A DNA stretch of 64,000 nt. Origin: Chionis minor (Eukaryota; Chordata; Aves; Charadriiformes; Chionididae). How positions within the stretch are numbered: the stretch's first letter is position 1; each line of letters starts with the position of its first letter. Both the position numbers and the translations under genes were made by a program. The notes beneath the pieces are model-generated. The model was not told the DNA's origin and made no database searches. It saw only the letters and a program-made list of their open reading frames with translations. This document shows positions 36,301-48,085 of this stretch, piece by piece. The stretch covers positions 124,320 through 188,319 of the forward strand of contig VZSF01010124.1 in assembly GCA_013398295.1 (NCBI GenBank), given 5' to 3'.

Positions 36301-39137
36301 GAGAGTCGACAGACTCAAACACCAATTTCCAGTAAATTACATAGAACTATGTGAAGCACATGCATCAGGCAGTCCCTTAAAATAACCACCTGCTTATATG
36401 AGAGGAAAAGGCATGAAGGATTCCTGTCCTGTATTTCAGGAAAAGGTCAACACGTGAGCAGTCTTATCAAAAAATAATAGCAAGGGGTTATGGTTGGATT
36501 TAAACTGACCAAAACAGCAATAATGACACCGAGCTTTGAAAAGATACTCTTCTCCATTAAAGCAATATGTGTTGGAGGTGTTGCATGGCTGTTACTTGTG
36601 AAATAGGTTATTTTGAACTTGTCATATTTGACTGGAGATCAAAATTTAATAAAAATTGTCAAACAAGAAAAAAATACATGTACTTCTTTTTGTTACATCT
36701 GATTTTGAAAATTTTCATTGAATGCATTTATTTTACCAGATATTGATCTTTGTGTGCTCGTAGCCTATTTGGTACGTTTTTATGTGTCATAGAGATGCAG
36801 GGCTTAACCAGTTACAAGTAGCTACTTCCAGCTATGGTGGCACTTAAAGTCCACTTAAAGGTGGCACCAGTTTGCAACAGAAGATCATGGGCGGAAAGCA
36901 GTACTGGGTTAATGTGGTAGGAATTTGTGCCAGAGGTGAGCAGTCTTCTCCTGACCCCACACAGCCTCCAAAGACCCAGGGAATTTCTAAAAGTCATTGT
37001 TTCCATCATCAGTCTCTCCTAGATAGAAAAGTGGGTATTTTGGCCGTTGCTCTTAAGAAACCCACTAGGCTGATAAGGAACATAGCTGAGATTTAAGGGC
37101 GACAGGCTGTATTCACAGCACTGCACTGGGTAAGCTGAATAGGATGGGGTAGATCCAGGTTCAAATTCATTCTCTCTGTATTTTGCAGCAGATATTTGAT
37201 CCAAATCTGTTCTAAGAAAGTGCCTTTATCACTATGCTGTGAATCATTATGATCTTTTACAGTATTTCTACAGTAATGTTTTTCTTTGTATGAGATTCAG
37301 TGATTTACACAGGAACCAGGATTCAACCTTGTCATAAGAAGGCTGGAGCAACTGGGTGATTCCGACTTCAGTTCCAGTGAAAAAAGGATTTAAACAGAGG
37401 AGCAACTTCAGTATAGCAGTCTAAGAGAGTTTGCTTAGGACTGAGCTATATAGCCCAGCGTTGAACAGACCCCTGTGCAAAGAAGGACGCCCCGTGTTAA
37501 AACCTTGTTCCAAATCAGATTACGTGGCAAAAGCAGCTTAGGTGCTTGGACAGTATGAACGCCTGGGAAACCCACGGAGTTGTAGGACTTTTAGTCCCGT
37601 TTCTGCAGGATACATTGGCTCCTAAAGGATGTGTCTGCTTGGTGTTTTGTCACAGATAACTAAATGGATGTGATCAATATTTTAACTAAACCCAGGCATC
37701 TGTATTTGTTTTTCTCAATTGTTTATATAGAATAATTACATTGAACGGGTGCAAGTCAGTTAGACAAACCCTAAAAGAGCAATAACAATTGAATAGGTAG
37801 GAACTGAATTAATCTGGGCTTAATATTCCTAAGAAGTGCATTTTAAAGAGATTTTAATGATGTCAGAACTATCTAGGTGAGAAGAGGACTTTCTTTCTTA
37901 ATCCTGCAGCTTTTAATCTGAATTAGTGTGCATAACACAACTCCGTGAATTTAAACACATAATTAGGTGTTTTTAGGATTGGGGTTGTACTGCTCTTTGT
38001 AATTTTTGCACCTTAAAATGATAGTTATTTATGTGTCTGCTAGAGATACAAATTTAGCCAAGGGAGAAGCATAACTTCTATCTGCAGTCCTAGTCATCCA
38101 TTATTTCCTCAGAAATTACTTTTGTATAAGAAAGGCTGAAAGAAATACATTTCTTTAGTAAGTCTAGGTAGTAGATAGTACGTGTGAATTGTTAAGACTG
38201 TATTGGTGGCTTTTTTCCCCATTCATTACTTTCAGAGAATTCAAGCACACAATTCCCTGATGGAATTACATTTAAAACAAATTTTATGTATTTCTTTTTT
38301 ATTTTTAAAAATGCATGAGAATACTGTTCCTTTTTTCAACAGTGTAAAAACTAATTTTATTATAGGAGAAAAAAATGTTGCTGAATTTTTAGTGAGTCCT
38401 AGTTCATGATCAGTTTTGTGAGAATAATTTACTAGATTGAAGGCTTCTTCAAGAGACATTGAAGCCTGAGGCTTTATTCCATGATGATTCTTTCCGTAGT
38501 GAAAGAAGTGTGAGTTCCCGGCATTTTTGTTGTTAAAATCCCTAGTCCTGCAAATAGTTGTGGACTGCCTGACTGTACAAATACTGGAATAAATTTAGAC
38601 TTTCAACCCCAAAATGATTACTTAAAAAGACGGGAAAGAGGAAGAACAGGTTAGTTGATATAAGGTTGATTGATCTAGCTCTAACTTCTCGGTGGTTGAT
38701 AGCTAGAAGCTGTACAACTGGAAATACTGTAAGTTAAAATCTGATATAAAAGCTTCATTGACTAGCTGCAGAAACACTTAATCACACGTTTAGTCTTCTC
38801 TCTATAGAACATCCATTGAATTATTGGAATTATGATTGTAGCACAGACAGAATCAAGGTACCAGACTTAAAATGTGCACCTCTCATATAAATACTATTTG
38901 TCAGAAGAAAACCACCCTTGAAGTTCTGTGTGGGTACAAGGTCCCCATAGGAATGGCAGCTGGTGTCATCAGAACAGACAAAGGAAATCATTAATCAAAC
39001 ACGGTGTTTCCGTTAGTCTTTGAATTAATTTTACTACCTTCATGGATATTTAAAGAACGAGATAATTTAACAGATATATCTTCAGAATTTTTAAATTTAA
39101 ACCCAAGTCCCTTTCCCATCTTATTCTTTATTTCCAG
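30379..39137 (+). other. TRHDE: TRHDE intron, 8,759 nt
   Basis: Phase-1 intron. It contains the palindromic element at 31665-31725 and a stretch at 32.2-34.9 kb that is richer in GC and open frames on both strands, which may be an eroded repeat. The remainder looks like ordinary AT-rich intron with no exon. Confidence 0.9.
31665..31725. repeat. Palindromic (hairpin) element, about 60 bp
   Basis: The left arm TGATTGAACTCTCATTGAAGT and the right arm ACTTCAGAGAGAGTTGATCA are inverted copies of each other at about 80% identity, separated by a loop of about 15 nt. The arms carry the ATTGAAGT-AAT...ACTGACTTCA pattern that I associate with an old palindromic repeat scattered through amniote genomes. 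I cannot name the family with certainty. A short CATCT tandem run follows at 31724-31741. Confidence 0.6.
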
Positions 39138-39271
39138 AACATCACAGAATTCCTGCCTTGGAAGAGGCAACTTGGTTGCTGGGGAACATCAACCAGACTG
39201 GCTACTTTAGAGTTAATTATGATATTAGGAATTGGAGGCTGCTAATTAATCAACTAACAAGGAACCATGAG
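39138..39271 (+). CDS. TRHDE: TRHDE exon (134 nt): start of C-terminal helical domain
   Basis: Two bases complete a Glu codon. The frame then runs HHRIPALEEATW, LLGNINQTGYFRVNYD, IRNWRLLINQLTRNHE. The W-L-x-G-N-x-x-Q-T-G-Y-F-R-V-N-Y-D signature is the hallmark opening of the ERAP1-like C-terminal domain of M1 aminopeptidases. NQT is an N-glycosylation sequon. IPALEEAT replaces a differently composed loop in mammals while keeping the length. The acceptor is TTTATTTCCAG and the donor GAG/GTAAGC is strong. The exon ends in phase 0. Confidence 0.97.
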
Positions 39272-39357
39272 GTAAGCTCCTCTTCTCATCCCTGAATCTG
39301 CTTTGATAGTTGAACCGTCACCGTAAATGGTTCAATTTTTTTGCTTGCCCCTCACAG
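39272..39357 (+). other. TRHDE: TRHDE mini-intron, 86 nt
   Basis: A very short phase-0 intron with a strong donor (GTAAGC) and a strong acceptor (CCCCTCACAG). Its length is not a multiple of three, and retention would give a stop after seven codons (TGA at 39293-39295). It is therefore a real intron and not in-frame coding sequence. Confidence 0.95.
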
Positions 39358-39413
39358 GTTATCTCTGTCAGTAATCGAGCGGGCTTGATCGATGATGCAT
39401 TCAATCTAGCCAG
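39358..39413 (+). CDS. TRHDE: TRHDE exon (56 nt): helical domain
   Basis: This small exon encodes VISVSNRAGLIDDAFNLA plus the first two bases of an Arg codon. The N-R-A-x-L-I-D-D-A-F motif is highly conserved in the helical domain of M1 aminopeptidases and identifies the exon despite its size. The acceptor is TGCCCCTCACAG and the donor CAG/GTATGT is strong. It follows the previous exon by only 86 nt, so the pair may be spliced by intron definition. Confidence 0.97.
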
Positions 39414-39543
39414 GTATGTTTTCCTGAAGATAATCTATCCTCATACACATAGCTGCAATAACTCATGCAATCATTAAGTCAGCAGTTGAGTGTGTTTTGA
39501 AGTTAAATATGTTTTAAACACACTTTAGTTCTTTTCCCCTTCC

Positions 39544-39597
39544 TTTTTTTTTTGTTTGGTGTGTTGGATTTTTTTTTGGTTTGTTTTTTTTTTTTTG
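39544..39597 (+). repeat. T/G-rich simple sequence
   Basis: Long T runs broken by GTTTGG, GTGTTGG and GGTTTG. It lies about 130 nt after the donor of the 56-nt exon. This is low-complexity sequence; no retroposon body is recognisable beside it. Confidence 0.85.
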
Positions 39598-42500
39598 TAC
39601 GGCACATAATCATGGTCTATAGCACATTCCCTGCTCTTGATCAATAATTGCCGTAGGGTATTTCCGAGTCTGGAGAGATCTGATCAATTTTGCAGCAAGT
39701 TCAATTTAACACTTTGGAGATGAATAATCTCTTTTCTCTTTCTCTAATGAATGAGGGGTTTTTTCCTGTTTCTCCCTAATGCCTCACCTCTTCTTTTTTC
39801 ATAACTGACCCTTGTGCTGTATTTAATTTGTGATGGAAGGCACCTTCAAGCTTCAGGAATTTTTTTTTTTGCCCTGACTTTTACTGTTATATCACTTTTA
39901 AAAATATCTTTCTTTTCTTGTAACCTGCTAGAACAGACTTTTTTTTCCACGTGATGCTTTTCACACAGAACAGAAAAATCAGAGTTCATTGAGCATTTGT
40001 GGAATATATACAACATTTTTCACTTTACTGTGATCGGAGTTAATAACTAACACATACAGTGCTGCCTTCTTTACGAATTGAAGCAATGGAATTGTCCCCA
40101 TTTTGAAATCAGGACATCCAGTATGTTGGTAGTCAAAGTGTAAAACGAGAGGGAAGTAGTGGAACATTTCAAACTTTTTGATTCTTGAGGTGCCTGGGAA
40201 CATTGCATCAGTAAAACACAGTGATGTCAAAGGCAACGTGAAAAGAATTCCTGATATTACTGGCTTTTCTGTTTGCTAGCGTATTTATAGCCATATTTGA
40301 GCGGGGTCTTGCAGGAATCGGCAGTACTGAGGTCCATTTCACTACAAACGGTCACCAGAGATGTTTGAGATTCAGGCACAGTGTCACACAGAAATTATGG
40401 CTCAGTGAAGTTCCAGCATCGCTGCAGTAAAACACAGTTGTGTGCCCTACCTCTCTGTTCCTGCTGCCAGTGCTGGGCTGGGTATATGACATAAACTAGT
40501 GATTAGCCCTTACTTAAGAGTCCAGAGGTGTAGTAGGGAAGGAGGCATCATGGGGAGAGAAGGAGTATCCATTTGCTTTTTGCACTGCCCTTCATTCTTG
40601 CCTTCTGGCACCTTCCTATTGGCAACAGTAAAGGACTAGAAATAGGTCATCACTTCAGACTTCAGTGGACCGTGATTTGTGTACTCCCTGGCTAGTACAG
40701 TACTGCAGAGTATTCTGAAATATCTAAACTATTAGAAGAACTACTAAATACTTGGTAATGCAACAGTCTGTTCCAATTCTGTTTGGTTTTGGTACCTCAG
40801 AGAGGTGATGTGCAGTTACACAGAATCAGTGTGGTGCCACCTTCTTTTCCCATGCACTGAATGCAGTCTGGTGTGGCTAGACTTTCCTAAAAATACAGAC
40901 ACTGAAAAAAGCATCTTAAGCCAATTCTTGTAGGGGAGTGTTTTTGTTCTGAGTCAGTATGAAGCCAGTGCTCTAGGACATCTTGTTTGTGAAGCATAAA
41001 GGCAAGGTCTTGATTAGAGGCCCAGCCTACATCATCTGGCCAAGTTTTATCTACCTAAAAGCCACACAGAGATTAGGTAAGTAATGCATTCCCCAGTTGC
41101 TTTCCAAAGCAGTTTTATGCTGATACTAGCTAGATCCTGCTGCTTTTCTGGAAGTAACTACGCCAGAGCACTGTGCTGTCCTTCACAAGACTGCACATTG
41201 TAAAAACTTGAGTTTCTTTTGTTAGCAACGAGCTGCAGCAGACTGCTGCTTGCTCACACACTGTAGAAAAAAAGTAGTTGAGCTAAATATTTGCAGTGTA
41301 TACATGTGTGCATACATAGATATTACTTATGAGGAAATAATTCTCTAACAGGGATATGTGGCTGTATCTGTGTTTCTTTTAAATCTCTGCACTCCTGTCA
41401 GTAAGTAGTATTATCTTGAGTGTGTGTCTTATAAACCAGTCTGGGTGGAGGAAAGATGTATATGTTTGCAAGCAATAGTTTTATGCTCTGTATTTGAAGA
41501 GTCGCAATGAGATATGTGTCCCTGACTCAACTTGCCATGTGGGGTGTACTTTTTGCTGATCTTTTTTCAGTTTGCTCATCTATCATCTTCCCTATTAAAA
41601 AACCCCCAAGCAATTATAGTGATGCTGAAATTAGTCTAATTGACTAGCTGACTAGATAGTACCTTTTTAAGGAGAGTTTGTTATTTTTTGTTTTCACATC
41701 CCCCCTCTGCCAGAAAATGAAGACCAGGAAGAGGCCTAACCCTTGCTCCGTTCCTTTATCATGAGTAGGACTAGAGGGGCATTAAGAGGCTGTTAGGAAA
41801 GGAGTGCGCTGGGAGCAGGCCATGACGGCAGAGCCCTGGACTTCTGGGAGTCTGGAAGCAGATGGAAAAGCCCTTGCTGGCACCAGCAATGGGGAATCTC
41901 GTGCCGATGCTGCAGCACGGTGCAGCTGCCCCCCGCTGTGTCGGGTGCTCCAACGTGACACAGCAGTGTTCCTAAAACAAGCTCTGAGGGCTGTCAAAAT
42001 CACACAGACACTTTCAATTTCCTCAAAAAGTCAGTGTTCAGAAGGCCACCGTCAGCCTAAAAGCAGCTTAGCTTTCTCCACCTTGGCTGCGAGGCGCAGT
42101 GCAGAGGGTCGCTTCGCTTTCTTTGGGAGCAGGATCACAGTTTGGATGTTACCTGCCTCGCGGATGCAGTTCTGATTCAGTCTCATCTCCAATGCGCAGC
42201 GTGTGTTTCTCCCTGCCCGTATGATGTTAGGTGGTGGGGAGATTAAACACACACGATGGTCTCTGCGTGCGACATGAGAAGAGGTGAGTAACCTTATTGA
42301 CCAAGCATAGAGGTAGTAATTGGTAGTTTAGACCTGACTTCTGAGAAGACTGTCTGTTTTTAAGGGTAATTCAGTCCTCAGATGTGGTCCCTAATTGCAC
42401 TGCTGGATTATCTTCTTAGCTACAACTATAAATGTTTTGAGAGAGAGGGGAGAACTGTGGAACACGTACTTTTATTTTAATCCGTAGCTATTATTTTCAG

Positions 42501-45500
42501 TCAGAAAATAATGCAAAAATGAAAGCATAAATTCATAAGTCCTTTTAAAAAGAATTTCTAACATAAACAGTTCTTTTTACTGTACCAAAGAGACTGTATT
42601 TCTTCAAAATACCTCATCCTTCTTAGAAACTTCTGAAGTACTCCCTAGTGTGTTGTTGAACTTCATACAGATAACGTCCATGCCACAACAGAAGCGTTTG
42701 CCTCAATTTTTCCACTGTCCTAATATGTGATGCCCTAATATGATATTGCTGTGTAGTTTTACTGCTGATTGATTTTGTTTGTGGAACAAGTACAGGTCTT
42801 ATCTTTAGTAAAATTTAATAATATTTTGATCTGGAGAAAAATGAAAGAGAAAAAATAGCTTATATAAATTATTTTGGAGCACCATATTTTATTTTTATTT
42901 TTTAAAAAGGTCTGTTTGGTTTCATCCTTCCAAATATTTATTATCCTTTTACTGTCCAGCTTAATAATTTCTCAAAAATAAACATAAATGAATTGATACC
43001 TCCAAGGAATATTTTAAGCTCTGTAACTTTAATTTTATAAAGTTTCGCCCATTTTATATGGAAATATATTCCTCCTTCTTCCTTCTTGGTATATTTTGGT
43101 TCCATAAAATTAATCAAGCAGAGTTGAATTGAATAATAACAATAAAAGAAAGCTACAGCTTGCCCACTGTGTTTGAATTCTCACAAGCCTGTTTATTTTT
43201 CAGATTTTTAAGCGTAATTCTGTTCTCAGCTGTAGTACATGCACACACCCTGAGGATCTGGAGAGCTGTAGCCTTGGCAGTAACATAGCTTATGGAAATA
43301 CATGCCCCAAATTCTTGAACAAGAATAGCACCTTGGCACTCTCTCTTCCCTTCTTGTTAAAGATCCTTTATCTTTTGGGGATGTTTTGTATGAAATTTCA
43401 GTACAATTTGAAAACATGTTGATGGTAGTAAGTGGGATATGTTGACTGCAAAAGCTGAGAGAAGACAAATAGAACTGTGGTTCTCTTCTAAGCTTAAACT
43501 GAGTGGAGGGCAGTTCAGAGAGCTCCCATAAGTAGTGTCACAGGAGATAACAAATATCCTGCTGTTTCTTGAGAGTGTAATGTTGTCATCTTCTCCTGTC
43601 TTTCTCTGTCCTTAGGATAAGGGATCAGTTAGTGAGTATGAGAGGTGGGATGCTTCCCACTTTACTTTAGGCATCCTAAAGGTAGACCTGAGCTTGTCAC
43701 CTTGCAGGGCACTGACAGCTCGTGGAGAGAATGTGCACCTGACCTCTCAAAGCCACTTAACCACATAAGGTAAGATAAACTACCCTCCTAATGTAAGGAG
43801 TGTTGTGTCACCCCTAGTTCTTCCTTGCTCTCACTCTTCATATTCACTTCCCCTCATTAAACTGGTTGGCTTAATTCAATATTATGTCAAAGAAATAGGT
43901 CTGGTTTGTATTCAGTGTTAATCAGTGATGGATCAGATGTAACTGTGGATACCAATTTTATTGTCATCTGAAATAGTTATTGTTCTTTCCAGTTCTGGAA
44001 GAATCCATCAGTTTTGTCTCTTGAAACCTATTGTGTGTCTCATACTCCTCTGATCCTGCCGGCGGCATAGTCAGCTCATCGTGTTAAGGTGGCAGCTGCT
44101 TGGTTTGCATGCCAGTTGCTCAGGAAAGCATTTTTTTGATGCTGAAAATCTGTCTTCCTATCCATTAGTATCTTGTCTTCTCTTCTGTGGTTGAAGAGAT
44201 AGTGGTGAAGTTCCTCCGATACTCAGCCTTTCCAGACGGTTCCCTTTCAGTCAGGTCACAGGCCTACTGTCAAGACTGCATGTCAAGATTGTACTCGTTG
44301 GTTACACATTAACAAAGGCCAAAGACAAAACTTGACAGTAGTTTTTCATATTTCTTAGCAGCATTTCTTTGGTGTTTATTAGAAACTTTTTCTTAACTGG
44401 ATTCATGAGAAAGCATGAAGCGGCGTTGTTAAATAATTGTTCTTCTGCTCCAGGGATGGATGGCCATGTTGGAGTGCTGTCCATTTCCTTTCACAGGTTA
44501 GGGGGAGAGTGAATTGTAGTCTCTTCAGATGAAGCTTCTTTTTTAGGCCAGAAAAGCCTGCCCCTGTAGACTTCAGAAATATTGGGAGCTGTGTCAGAAA
44601 TGAGCAACGACAAAAAAATGCACCTTCAGAATTATCTGTGAACTAAGCATCTTCCCTGCTGCAGATGTCCTTCATGAGAGTTCCTCTCTCAGAATTTCAT
44701 TCACCAGACCAAAACTGGGAACCTGGTGAAGATATATGATGAGTTATGATGATTGTTTTCCTGCCATTAATCAGTTCTTGGCTTGCTTTTTTTTTTAAGC
44801 TGTGAGTTCTGCTGACTCTAGAAAACCAAAATTTGAGGGTAAGGGAAAAGGCAGTGCCAGCCTACCTTTCAATATATAAATTCAGATTCTCTCCCTTGGC
44901 ACAAATTCATCTTTTAACAGCTGGTGCATTTGACTCAAGGTTGATTCCAGAAGTAAAATACCGAAGTAAGCTAATGCTCACTCCACATCATTTTCTTACA
45001 AACTTGGAAAGAGAAATTAATTTAAAAAGTAAGTCTCAGTTAACCAAGTATAGCCTTTGAGATCTGGAAAATTATGTCTTTAAAACCCCTTGTTTTATTT
45101 TTTTCTTTAAAAAAACTCCAAGAAATCAAAGACAACCCTCTCCTTATTCCTTAAGTTAATTTCTGGATGTAGAGTATTGCCACTCAGGGAAAACTGTCTT
45201 ACCCATTCAGCTACCTGAGACAGCACCAACCACTATAATGATTAGCTGATCTTATTTCTGGAAACTGAGAGTTGTCTTGTAATTAAGCTTCCTTATAAAA
45301 TCCAGAATTATTACTGCTAATTGGAAAAATGTTTTATTGAAGTTTCTGGTGGAAATACGTGCATAATAAAACTAAACTATGGAGTTGAAGTGATCTTTAT
45401 TGTTGTTTTCCTTCTCCAGAGATAAAGATTTCATTTATTGTAGTATTTGAAGTCTTCCAACATATCTGGGCTAATTGGTTCCGTGTTACACTTGTTTGTG

Positions 45501-47969
45501 TAACTTAAAGTCCTGTTCAGTGTAATGTCAGGAAAAGTCAAGGCATTTGAGGGCCTATTTAAAATTCTGGGGCTGGATAATAAATAGATGACAAAGGCAG
45601 AAGTTCTCATCTAGGCCAATTAATGTACTTCAAAATGTTTCAAAATTTCAACAGCCACATCCAGGGTTGTTGACCTTGATTTGCTTGGGTATTCATAAAC
45701 AACCACATAGGGTCCATTTAAATGAATAAATGGCAGTTTAACTTCAGCCTTCATTATTACTCCTGATCACATTTGCTGATAGTTCAACACAGAGGCAAAC
45801 AACAGATATGTTAAGCAGCTCCCTTAATTAGCACCTCTGAGTACCAGCTAAGGGAGTGAGTATTAGATCAATAGTTTGTATCACGCTTGATTAATAGTAG
45901 TATAGATTTACTATTTTAATAAATGAGGCCTCATCTAAATTATTTCAACAGATGCCATAGTAACTGTCTTTCACTGTCAGGCAAATTTGGGTGATGGTTC
46001 ACCAGCAATTGATTTAGATACGGTTTTCTACAAAAGCTTTTGGATTTCCTTTGACATAAATACTCTCTCAATGGCCCAGAGCAGCTGCACCTTTTTTAGG
46101 GAAAACAGAAAGCTGCAAAGATTTTAGGGTAGCCATCATTCATTCCCTATGCTGCATGTCAGTCCATATGTTCTGTGGCATATCACAGCCTTGATACCTG
46201 TGGAGATACATATTCTGGCTAACGTTTGCATATGTTTGTACAAGAAGAATCAAAGTGATTCTTGAGACTAAGCACACTAAAAGACAATTCTGCTTTTATA
46301 GTATATCTCATATGTGCATCTGATCCTGCTGTGTTGCTAAGAGCAGCAAAGCATATTGTATAGCACATTCCAGGCAAGTGCTGGTTCTGTGAGAACATCC
46401 TGGACAATAGAAAAAGCTGCTAAAAGCCAGGGAAGAAGTTGGAGAAGACTCTTCAGCATGTGTGAAAGAGAAACTGCACATCTGAGTTCTCTGCAGGGAG
46501 TTTAGTGCAGGGGGTAGGTCTTGGTCTAGTATACATCTATCCTGTAGAAGTGGGTGATGTTGTTAATCCCCATCCCCACAAAGTTTGCCTATGCTTTAGT
46601 TATTTCTGGTACTTCTGAGTTGTTATAGCAGTAATTGTTTTATCTTGTAAACTACATTAAATCTGTTCTTAACCAAACCCACAATAAACTTCCAGGAAAA
46701 CATGACTCTGGTTTCAAGGGAGTGAAAGAATGATTTTAGCTAATGGTTGTTAGCCCATTATCTTTTCACCCTATGGTCTTGGTCTGTTACAGTTCAAGCT
46801 GGTCTCTGAAGTCAGGTTGGTGTGGATGCATCCATGTTGGAGTGCCAATGCCAGGGACTGCTGTGTAATGACAGGGGAGGGGAACAGTCCATGAAATTTG
46901 TTTCAGGAACATTAATTAAACCAGGTCTGAATTACACTTCAAGAAAATGATTAAGTTGGTGTTTGAGGTTAAACAAGAGGAGGAGAGTGGCATGAATGGG
47001 GCTTGCTGAAGGCTTCTTAGCAACTTTGAGTATTGGAAAGGGGGCTGAGAGGTGCATATATGGCTTCAGGAATCTGTGCATTGGTCAAGCAGGGGGAGAT
47101 CTTTGCCCAGCCTCACAACCTATGCCATTCTGTGGGAGCCCTGTCCTCTTCTTCCTAGCATACTCCTGTTTCCTGTGCCTTCCTGTCATCTACAGATCCC
47201 TTTTTCTTCCCTGCAGCTGCCTCGTCAGCCCTTTTGCCCACTTCCCTCACCTATCCTCTCACAGTAAGCAGTTTTTTTCCCTCCTTATCCCAGAACTCCA
47301 TTACTTTTCTTTCTGAGGGTCTGGCAGGACTAGTATGGAGAAAAAAATACCCTTGGTCAAGGTAGCAGCAACAAGCCACCCTGAGAGGCTAGAGGTGCTG
47401 CTCTAAACACCCTGTTCTTCCCCAACATCAACAAAGGATACATAAATCCAAGGCCAAGAATAAAAGAACCAACCAATAAAAGAACCATCTTTTCTAACTA
47501 GAAAGGATGATGTCAGTGTCTCATCAGCATAAATGAAATAGTTTGCCACCCTAGGCTACTGACCGCTTTGCCTGCTGTTTTGACCTAACTGCACCATTGC
47601 TTCCCAGAAATGATCCTACTTTTGGGGCTCATCTGATTGCTCGTGGCCAGGAGTTTTGTCTAGAGGAGGTCTGGTCTTTGTCAGTGTATGCTCTATCCAC
47701 TTGGCAGAACATACTGCCAAGGTGAACTTTTTAATTCAAAGTGCGGATTATATGTTCAAATTTTTTGGTCTTCATTAGATGATTTTATAAAACAGTTTTT
47801 TAAACTGTAGACTAAGGTCCCTTTGCTTGATAAAATTTAAGAGAAGTCTTGGGAATCACTGTTGTGTTAGTTTAGCTCCTTCCTATTTGTCTAGAAGTGT
47901 GTATTCCTCTACCCAGAAATCAAGCAATAAATAGGAAGGACCGTGTGATGACTACGGTACTGCACAGGG

Positions 47970-48085
47970 ACTAGGGAAACCTGGGATACTGTTTCTGCAA
48001 TAGACTTCCTAGGTGATCTTGGTAAAATCACTTAAACTGTTCGTGTCTGTTTTCTCTCTGTGAAATGGAGATAACAGAATAGGTG
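47970..48085 (+). mobile_element. MIR-like ancient SINE fragment
   Basis: The order of motifs matches the MIR consensus as I remember it: AACCTGGGATAC (47978-47989), then GGTGATCTTGG..AAATCACTTAAACTG (48012-48039), then GTTTTCTCTCTGTGAAATGGAGATAA (split here as GTTTTCTCTCTG and TGAAATGGAGATAA, 48049-48074). MIRs are tRNA-derived SINEs mobilised by L2 LINEs and are old in amniotes. The copy is on the + strand and well eroded. Confidence 0.7.

Noticed and set aside
37140..37200. CAGGTTCAAATTC, considered as a tRNA B box or tRNA-derived SINE
   Set aside because: There is no matching A box at the right distance, and no cloverleaf can be drawn.
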